From assembly GCF_016649425.1 (NCBI RefSeq), contig NZ_JADRCR010000003.1, positions 104,503-168,502 of the forward strand: 64,000 nt of DNA, in the 5' to 3' direction. The notes beneath the pieces were generated by a model that ran no database searches, was not told the origin of the DNA, and saw only the letters and a list, made by a program, of their open reading frames with translations. The stretch is from Limnobaculum allomyrinae. GTDB lineage: Bacteria > Pseudomonadota > Gammaproteobacteria > Enterobacterales > Enterobacteriaceae. Below are positions 61,201 to 64,000 of the stretch, piece by piece. The translations under genes and the position numbers were made by a program. Each line of letters begins with the position of its first letter. Position 1 is the stretch's first letter.

Positions 61201-64000
61201 CCACTATGGTGCTACCAATCACATGGTTACCGGTGGCGTCTTGTGCGTACACAATGATGGTATCGCCGGCAGTACCGGTACCCTGAATGGTCGGACGGCT
61301 GTCATCGGTGGCTTTACCGTTGTCGATATTGCCGGTAATTTCACCGTAGTTATCCGTTACACCCGTGATCTTCAGATTGCTGGCATCCGGACCGGTATAG
61401 TCGGTGGTCAGGATAAAGTCAGCAGATGGCGTGCTGGTATTACCCGCCGCATCAGTGGCAGTGACATGGAACTTATGCTCGCCTTCACTGATTGGGGTAG
61501 ACGGTGTGAAGCTCCACTCACCGGTGATGTTATCCGCAGTCACCGAGCCCAGTACGTTGCTACCGTCATAAATGGTTACGATGCTGCCTTTCTCTGCGCT
61601 ACCTTTCAGGGTTGGCGTGGAGTCATCGGTGAAACTACCGCTGGCCATTGAACCTTGCTTAGAACCTACATCGTCAAAGGCAGAATCAATGGTCGGTGTG
61701 TTTGGCGCAGTGGTATCAACAGTGAAGTCAAACGCCGCCGTTGGGCCAGTCAGGTTGCCCGCTTTATCGGTCATGGTGACCGTAATGCTGTGCGCACCTT
61801 CTTTCAGTTCTGTGGCTGGCGTGAAGCTCCAGCTGCCGTTGGCTTTCACCGTGGTTTCACCCAGCAGGGTTGAACCGTCGTAAACCTTGATGGTTGCGCC
61901 TGGCTTACCCTGACCGGTGATTTCCGGTTTGGTATCGTCAGTCACGCCATTGGCGGTGATATTGCCAGTCACAGTACCCACATCATCGATTAATGCAGTG
62001 ATGCTGACCGGATCGTTTGAAGTATCCACCGTCAGGGACAGGCCAGGGCCATTTGGATTCACGTTACCCGCTTTGTCGGTCACGGTGGTAGTGAAGTTAT
62101 GATCACCATCAGTTAGTGCCGAGTCAGGAGTAAACGTCCACTTACCTTCACCATCCACTTTCGCCGTACCCAGCACTTTACCATCGTCATAGATGGTCAC
62201 GGTGCTGCCCGGTTCAGCTTTACCGCTGAAGGTCGGGGTGTTGTCGTCAGTGGTATCGCCGTTGCTCAGAGGGCCCTGATAATCACCGACGTTATCGGTT
62301 ACCACCAGATTTTCCACGGCGTCAGGCGCTTTGGTATCCACTTCAAAGTTGAAGATACCGGTCTTATCGCTGGTTTGACCCACCGGACTGGTGGCGGTCG
62401 CCGTAATGTTGTGCTTGCCGTCAGCCAGTGCCGTATCCGGAATAAATGTCCAGACACCTTTGCTGTCAGCCGTCGCCGTACCTAACAGGGTAACGCCATC
62501 GTAAATACGGATGGTGTAGCCAGCCTCGGCAGTACCGGTAATGGTTGGTTTGTTATCGTCAGTCACATCGCCTTTCTGCAATGGACCTACAATATCACCT
62601 GCGTTATCCAGCACGTTCACAATCACCGGCTCGCTTGGACGGGAAACATCCAGGGTCACAGTGTATTGGTTACTTGGGTCAGTTTTATTGCCTGCAGGGT
62701 CCATTTCAACCGCTGTAAACTGGTTGCTGCCCGGCAGTAATGGGGTTTCTGGCTGAATGCTCCACTTACCGTCAGAACCGACTGTACCGCGACCAATTTC
62801 ATGGTTACCGGTGCCGTCGTTCACATACAGAATGATGGTATCGCCTTCAGTGCCGGTACCACTGATAACCGGACGGCTGTCATCGGTGGCACCACCGTTG
62901 GTGATGTTGCCGGTGATTTCACCGTAGTTATCCAGTACGCCGGTAATAGACAGGTTGGCTGGATTTGGTGGAGTGGTATCCACGACGAAATCAAAGCTGT
63001 CAGACGGATCGCTTTCGTTACCCGCTTTGTCAGTTTCAGTCACGGTAATACTGTGTGAACCATCACTCAGTTCAGTGTCTGGCGTGAAGCTCCATGCACC
63101 GTTTTCATCAACGATAGCGGTACCAATCACCTTATCACCGTCTTTAACGGTAATAGTGTTACCCGGCTCGCCTTCACCAGTGAAGGTAGGGGTCTTATCA
63201 TCAGTTTCACCACCCGGTTTGATAGCGCCGGTGATATCACCTTCGTTATCAATAACACTGCCTAATTCCGGTTTCGCCGGAGGGATGGTATCCACTTCAA
63301 AGTCGATTGGATCGGACGGTTCACTCTTGTTACCTGCTTCATCGGTCTCGGTGATAACAATACTATGTTCACCTTCGCCCAACGCTTCGTCCGGCGTAAA
63401 GGTCCAGTTACCGTTTTCATCAACGATAGCGGTACCAATCACATTCTCATTATCGATGATAGTGATGGTGCCACCAGGCTCACCTTTACCGTTGAACTCC
63501 GGACGATTTTCATTGGTTTGGTCACCAGGTTTGATCTCTTCGCCCGCATTGGAACCGGTATTATCAATAATACTGCCAATTTCAGGCTTAGATGGTGGAG
63601 TAGTATCCACTTCAAATTCAATTGGATCGGTAGAGCTGCTGTTGCCCGCTTCGTCAGTTTCAGTCACGACGATGCTGTGCTCACCTTCACTCAGCTCTTC
63701 ATCCGGGGTGAATGTCCAGTTACCGTCTTCATCAACGATAGTGGTACCCAGCACGTTTTCACCGTCAGTGATGGTGATAACGTTGCCCGGTTCGCCTTTA
63801 CCGTTAAATTCCGGTTTGGTTTCGTCGGTCTTGTCACCCGGTTTGATTGAGCCGGTTTTGTCACCGGTGCTATCGATAATGCTGCCTACGTCCGGGGTGG
63901 CCGGTGGAGTGGTATCCACTTCAAATTCAATTGGATCGGTAGAGCTGCTGTTGCCCGCTTCGTCAGTTTCAGTCACGACGATGCTGTGCTCACCTTCACT
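46241..64000 (-). CDS. Largest Ig-repeat adhesin, T1SS passenger (>5,900 aa, start outside window)
   Basis: The frame is open to the right edge, so the N-terminus and any prefix domain are not seen. About 46 Ig-like domains are visible. Those at the edge (63.0-64.0 kb) are of one near-identical type. They are followed by eight five-domain cassettes (about 62.97-50.35 kb) and then a few divergent domains (DSTDVIQIYQNG, EQGDEVRIYD). A calcium-loop region of FG-GAP/VCBS type lies at about 49.4-47.7 kb (DYNRDGLMD, DKDGDGYVD, DINNDGIVD, DFNGDGMMD, DWNHDGKMD, DVDWDGDRD). RTX repeats (GTGYNDTFFATLGNDLYNGA, GGLGNDTFIGIG, GGDGNDIMKI) and the shared secretion module (VEIFDMGNG, VSLEDVLRLG, GNTYNVWTMG, VEVLVENTV) end the protein. 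It is the passenger closest to the exporter, with the OmpA-family gene next, so it is the likely primary substrate. I see no frameshift in the visible part. Confidence 0.92.
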   Translation of the reverse strand, partial: SEGEHSIVVTETDEAGNSSSTDPIEFEVDTTPPATPDVGSIIDSTGDKTGSIKPGDKTDETKPEFNGKGEPGNVITITDGENVLGTTIVDEDGNWTFTPDEELSEGEHSIVVTETDEAGNSSSTDPIEFEVDTTPPSKPEIGSIIDNTGSNAGEEIKPGDQTNENRPEFNGKGEPGGTITIIDNENVIGTAIVDENGNWTFTPDEALGEGEHSIVITETDEAGNKSEPSDPIDFEVDTIPPAKPELGSVIDNEGDITGAIKPGGETDDKTPTFTGEGEPGNTITVKDGDKVIGTAIVDENGAWSFTPDTELSDGSHSITVTETDKAGNESDPSDSFDFVVDTTPPNPANLSITGVLDNYGEITGNITNGGATDDSRPVISGTGTEGDTIILYVNDGTGNHEIGRGTVGSDGKWSIQPETPLLPGSNQFTAVEMDPAGNKTDPSNQYTVTLDVSRPSEPVIVNVLDNAGDIVGPLQKGDVTDDNKPTITGTAEAGYTIRIYDGVTLLGTATADSKGVWTFIPDTALADGKHNITATATSPVGQTSDKTGIFNFEVDTKAPDAVENLVVTDNVGDYQGPLSNGDTTDDNTPTFSGKAEPGSTVTIYDDGKVLGTAKVDGEGKWTFTPDSALTDGDHNFTTTVTDKAGNVNPNGPGLSLTVDTSNDPVSITALIDDVGTVTGNITANGVTDDTKPEITGQGKPGATIKVYDGSTLLGETTVKANGSWSFTPATELKEGAHSITVTMTDKAGNLTGPTAAFDFTVDTTAPNTPTIDSAFDDVGSKQGSMASGSFTDDSTPTLKGSAEKGSIVTIYDGSNVLGSVTADNITGEWSFTPSTPISEGEHKFHVTATDAAGNTSTPSADFILTTDYTGPDASNLKITGVTDNYGEITGNIDNGKATDDSRPTIQGTGTAGDTIIVYAQDATGNHVIGSTIVGADNKWSLQPESPLLPGENKFTAVEIDPVGNFTDPSAEYVVTLDMSRPTEPVIVNVLDNVGDITGALQKGDVTDDTKPVITGTSEAGYLVRIYDGATLIGSATADEKGVWTFEPTTALADGMHNITATATSPLGQTSKPTGIFNFEVDTKAPNSVENLQVFDNVGEKQGYILDGDTTDDATPTFSGKAEPGSTVTIYDNGNAIGSAKVDSNGNWSFTPDSNLPDGEHTFTTAVTDKAGNTNTDGPSLTITIDTTNVVVSISALIDDVGDKQGNITPNGVTDDTKPEITGEGKAGSTVTIYDGSVKLGETTVKADGTWSFTPSTPLKEGVHSITVIAKDQAGNTSDRTSAFEFTVDTTAPTMPTIESAQDDVGTKQGTLNNGDKTDDSTPSLTGTAEKGSVVKIYDNGALLGSTVADSTTGKWTFTPSTPVPEGENKFHVTATDAAGNTSVPSADFILTTDYTRPDGTNLSITGVDDQVGAYTGNVKAGETTDDTRPTISGTGTAGDTIIVYVKDGSGEREIGRATVDENGNWSMRPATPLAKGSNEFTAVEMDPVGNTTDPSAPYAIVIDNSKPQPPVIETVDDNVGPVTGALQKGDVTDDNTPTLKGTAVPNGTVTIYNNGNPIGSAKVDDKGNWSFTPEPALADGKYNITVTATSPVGQVSDPTGIFNFEIDTTAPGAVENLLISDNVGAYQGPLKDGDITDDNTPTFSGKAEAGSTVSVYNDGNLLGTAKVDTNGNWSFTPSSPLADGDYKFTTTVTDKAGNTGDETPLVNIKVDTTGQQVSLDKLVDNVGDITGNISQNGVTDDTRPEIVGAGKPGSIIKVYDGTTLLGSTTVNADKSWSFTPTTDLGQGSHSITVTATDLAGNTTEPTYAFEFTIDTLAPNQPTIESAKDDVGTIQGTLTNGAATDDPTPTLTGKAEKGSVVKVYDGDALLGSVVADDITGQWTFTPTSPLVEGEHKFHVTATDAAGNVSLPSADFVLTMDFSGPDSSKLSITGVDDQVGAVTGNVKPGDTTDDTRPTISGTGTAGDTIIVYVKDGSGNREIGRTTVDSEGNWTLRPASPLVKGANEFTAVEMDPVGNATDPSAPYAIVIDNSKPQPPVIETIEDNVGSITAPLQKGDVTDDNTPTLKGTAVPNGTVTIYNNGNPIGSAKVDDKGNWSFTPEPALADGKYNITADATNSVGQTSDKTGVFDFTVDTTAPGAVENLLISDNVGAYQGPLKDGDTTDDNTPTFSGKAEAGGTVSVYNDGNLLGTAKVGTDGTWSFTPSTPLPDGSYKFTTTVMDKAGNVGDATPVVNITVNTDKVEVSLDKLIDDVGDITGPIAQNGITDDTRPEITGTGKAGSIIKVYDGATLLGSTTVNADKSWSFTPTTDLGQGKHSITVTATDQSNNTTDPTSAFEFTIDTVAPTQPTIESAKDDVGSIQGTLTNGAATDDPTPTLTGKAEKGSIVKVYDGDALLGSVVADATTGQWTFTPTSPLGEGEHKFHVTSTDAAGNVSLPSADFVLNMDFTGPDASKLSIVGVDDQVGAITGNVNPGDTTDDTRPTISGTGTAGDTIIVYTKDSSGNREIGRTTVDKDGNWTLRPESPLVKGSNEFTAVEVDPVGNATDPSAPYAVVVDSSKPQPPVIETVEDNVGSITAPLQKGDVTDDNTPTLKGTAVPNGTVTIYNNGNPIGSAKVDDKGNWSFTPEPALADGKYSITADATNSVGQTSDKTGVFDFTVDTTAPGAVENLLISDNVGAYQGPLKDGDTTDDNTPTFSGKAEAGGTVSVYNDGNLLGTAKVGTDGTWSFTPSTPLPDGSYKFTTTVTDKAGNTGDATPVVNITVNTEAVEVSLDKLIDDVGDITGPIAPNGVTDDVRPEITGTGKVGSIIKIYDGATLLGSTTVNPDKSWSFTPSSDLSQGKHSITVTATDQSNNTTDPTSAFEFTVDTVAPNAPTIESAKDDVGAIQGTLTNGAATDDPTPTLTGKAEKGSIVKVYDGDALLGSVVADATTGQWTFTPTSPLGEGEHKFHVTSTDAAGNVSLPSADFVLNMDFTGPDASKLSITGVDDQVGAVTGNVNPGDTTDDTRPTVSGTGTAGDTIIVYVKDGAGNREIGRTTVDKDGNWTLRPESPLVKGANEFTAVEMDPVGNSTDPSAPYAIVVDSSKPQPPVIETIEDNVGSITAPLQKGDVTDDNTPTLKGTAVPNGTVTIYNNGNPIGSAKVDDKGNWSFTPEPALADGKYNITADATNSVGQTSDKTGAFDFTVDTTPPGAVENLLISDNVGTYQGPLKDGDTTDDNTPTFSGKAEAGGTVSVYNDGNLLGTAKVGTDGTWSFTPSTPLPDGSYKFTTTVMDKAGNVGDATPVVNITVNTETVEVSLDKLIDDVGDITGPIAPNGVTDDTRPEITGTGKVGSIIKVYDGATLLGSTTVNADKSWSFTPTTDLGQGKHSITVTATDQSNNTTDPTSAFEFTVDTVAPTQPTIESAKDDVGSVQGTLTNGMATDDPTPTLTGKAEKGSIVKVYDGDALLGSVVADATTGQWTFTPTSPLGEGEHKFHVTSTDAAGNVSLPSADFILEMDFTGPDASKLKITGVDDQVGAVTGNVNPGDTTDDTRPTISGTGTAGDTIIVYTKDSTGNREIGRTTVDKDGNWTLRPESPLNKGANEFTAVEVDPVGNATDPSASYTITLDIGKPNPPVIETIEDNVGSITAPLQKGDVTDDNTPTLKGTAVANGTVTIYNNDVAIGTAKVDDKGNWSFTPEPALADGKYNITADATNTVGQTSDKTGIFDFEVDTTAPGAVENLLISDNVGTYQGPLKNGDVTDDNTPTFSGKAEAGGTVSVYNDGNLLGTAKVGTDGTWSFTPSTPLPDGDYKFTTTVTDKAGNTGDATPVVNITVNTEGVEVSLDKLIDDVGDITGPIAQNGVTDDTRPEITGTGKAGSIIKVYDGATLLGSTTVNPDKSWSFTPTTDLGQGKHSITVTATDQSNNTTDPTSAFEFTVDTVAPTQPTIESAKDDVGSVQGTLTNGMATDDPTPTLTGKAEKGSIVKVYDGDALLGSVVADETTGQWTFTPTSPLIEGEHKFHVTATDKAGNVSMPSADFVLEMDFTGPDLSKLKITGVDDQVGNVTGNVDDGDFTDDSRPTISGTGTAGDTIYVHVSHESGADVLLGTAKVNDQGIWTFRPENALAEGSNKFTAYERDPVGNEVGPSNDYTVTLDGTPSVAPTLDRVIDDVGAITGELKSGDVTDDTKPTFEGKASAGSTIHVYDGTTLLGTAKADSNGDWTFEPSTALKDGTHDITFTATSPIGQVSDPSDVFVIEVDTKAPAPVESLLITDNVGDYQGELKNGDTTDDATPTFSGQAEAGSIVTIYNDGVAIGSAKVGENGSWTFTPTTDLPDGNYKFTTTVTDKAGNEGAPTPVVNITIDTSILTVKIDNLIDDVGTVTGNILPNGITDDLRPEIVGTVSKPGSIVTIYIDGVNQGTATVKADGTWSFTPTTDLGQGEHKVEVTAKDSSGNVTDMSPEFIFTVDNIPPTLPTIDKAVDNFGDVTGDMNSGAFTDDKTPTLHGTGEKGSLITIYDENDQVLGSVLVNDQGKWSYELPEQAEGRHDYYVISSDKAGNASAPSADFILNIDDTPPVAAVVIEGYHDDVGTNKGLILGSGTSTDDTSPILKGSWSGDLDSTDVIQIYQNGILLGIATVDLVNRSWTFAVSGLVNTNTYTFTAVAVDVAGNKATISPDFLLTIDLDPPTQTIDILNYSDDVGLSQGKFGTNTTTDDRTPTLNGTISAPLEQGDEVRIYDVATGLMLGTATVHADNVSWSFDPSALKDDMTYTFRAVVADKAGNEGTVSNNFVISIDLTVVINVQDTLDTTPIITGSTGFDILPGEYLEVTVNGKKYSSQNGSVVIDFRNNTWYVQIPDSDALPIGKYDVKAVLYDVYGASITNDDTLNELTVSPTSTVTVGAGGGDPNQKGTAVTLSENGTWRIHSNQAMLESKATSSSTLGDFTTTKLVSNTGTGYDANNYVQNATFMDYNRDGLMDLFAIDSNYNDGQQMFYYNGSTYVAYQVGANTNTSQSGDFAGDAGTDGSANTWSWYGGIIAIDKDGDGYVDMINGDQTPNDSAIRGGYGSQIVLNNDGTVTGMSKDGTFATDYAANSSHQPIGLDQSQPDMELSGVDINNDGIVDFVMHSQNIVADGSRIDKDGATNSSAARSTDQARLVVVNGTNNGNWKVNQIVENVFQRGSDDDPNIGNGVAMTWGDFNGDGMMDLFLGRGSASTTNSGAASGTNAAQHASRIYFNDGTGKLVFDDPNNDGIGNPTAAGMYTFNDTLAGGASLALDWNHDGKMDVIELPGMGNSGGMSNARASGPVNLYTNTTTGSTVSFDTTNLLTQVGKTTIGGTSTSQQVTGAIAIDVDWDGDRDLLVFTNGGVTTYIENKNDVGYGTAIHLRILDAGGINSLYGNTVQLIDEATGQVVSTQIINPQSGNQTNDSTAIVDFYNLDASKSYSAVILRSEKGAVANVGGVASVGSTTVQNVNKAWAGLKAEESNHAYVLTTESETNVANASANGGTNKTGIVGTGYNDTFFATLGNDLYNGAGGTTEISGVKTWSDTGGLDIVDYKLAGNTALTIDLSKTTMQNTGFGNAQFVNIEGIAGGGGNDTFTSGNAAHNYFDGRGGDDTFHLGSKGQDTLMYKSLNLSANNGGNGRDTVYNFAIGTVEATSNADIIDVSDLLVGYMADADGAAHYINGVATIDAGDRITQYLSVSYSGNDTILSIDRDGDGSAYGSTELLTLKDTKATLEELLANHQITIDNNGKASATTSEFQAITQMFTSGNDIMFGTEQEDVLLGGLGNDTFIGIGKGDQVSGGDGNDIMKIISTDFASISGDEGIDTLILDTTGELLDLSALKDKLSSVEIFDMGNGGNTMNVSLEDVLRLGSEELAINSGNKAIVVNGEAGSTLQLEGTDGQWSMSQSNYQYQGNTYNVWTMGTSGIEVLVENTVNPVIL
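50350..62965 (-). repeat. Higher-order repeat: eight 1,578-bp five-domain cassettes
   Basis: The marker domain (K-L-x-ITGVDDQVG) recurs near 62965, 61395, 59810, 58235, 56655, 55077, 53499 and 51920. Inner copies are exactly 1,578 bases (526 residues) apart. Each cassette carries five Ig-like types in fixed order. The central copies (about 52-59 kb) are the most alike, which suggests recent unequal crossing-over or gene conversion. Confidence 0.88.
63300..64000 (-). repeat. 309-bp near-identical domain repeats running off the right edge
   Basis: The stretch beginning TAGAGCTGCTGTTGCCCGCT at 63631 recurs at 63940, a 309-base offset (103 residues), with almost no difference up to the window end. 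The repeated domain contains PGDKTDETKPEFNGKGEPGN and GEHSIVVTETDEAGN. More copies probably lie beyond the edge. Confidence 0.8.

Overview
The window looks like a chromosomal segment of a member of the Enterobacterales. A full-length MaeB-type malic enzyme, a YegP-type small protein and a CigR/RcnB-type periplasmic protein flank a BapA-type adhesin locus. A Budviciaceae-like host (Limnobaculum, Pragia, Budvicia) is only a guess; no rRNA or marker gene is present to test it.

Positions 1-4,700 hold ordinary core genes: the 3' end of an unidentified gene, a GNAT acetyltransferase, a yegP-like gene, maeB and a cigR-like gene. From 4,711 to the right edge, all supported genes lie on the minus strand and belong to one very large type I secretion (T1SS) adhesin island. 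It encodes five related secreted passengers. These are a 3,506-residue protein (4711-15231), a 428-residue mini-passenger (15651-16937), a ~4,569-codon gene broken by one nonsense and one single-base frameshift lesion (17399-31107), a 1,750-residue protein (32227-37479), and a protein of more than 5,900 residues whose start lies beyond the window (46241-64000). All five end in recognisable versions of one C-terminal secretion module. Only one exporter is encoded: an ABC transporter (42277-44442), an HlyD-type adaptor (40914-42170) and a TolC-type outer-membrane protein with a long extra N-terminal segment (38543-40906). An OmpA-family protein (45183-46157) sits between the largest adhesin and the exporter. 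A small IS1 InsA-like zinc-finger protein closes the exporter side (38180-38458), just before a strong terminator.

Three passengers (starts at 15231, 31107 and 37479) begin with the same BapA-type prefix domain, hydrophobic segment and near-identical Shine-Dalgarno leader. The mini-passenger lacks this anchor. The body of each adhesin is a stack of ~100-residue bacterial Ig-like domains. In the two longest genes these are organised into a five-domain cassette of ~525 residues (1,578 bp in the largest gene): eight copies in the largest gene and five plus part of a sixth in the broken gene. These two also carry a C-terminal FG-GAP-like repeat region and RTX-type repeats.

Other notable features are a 128-bp non-coding tandem repeat joined to a mosaic of small hairpins between the OmpA-family gene and the exporter, recent 315-bp and 309-bp domain duplications, and AT-rich stretches upstream of two passenger genes. 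No LapG protease or LapD receptor gene is visible in the window, so how the adhesins are held or released cannot be told from this segment.
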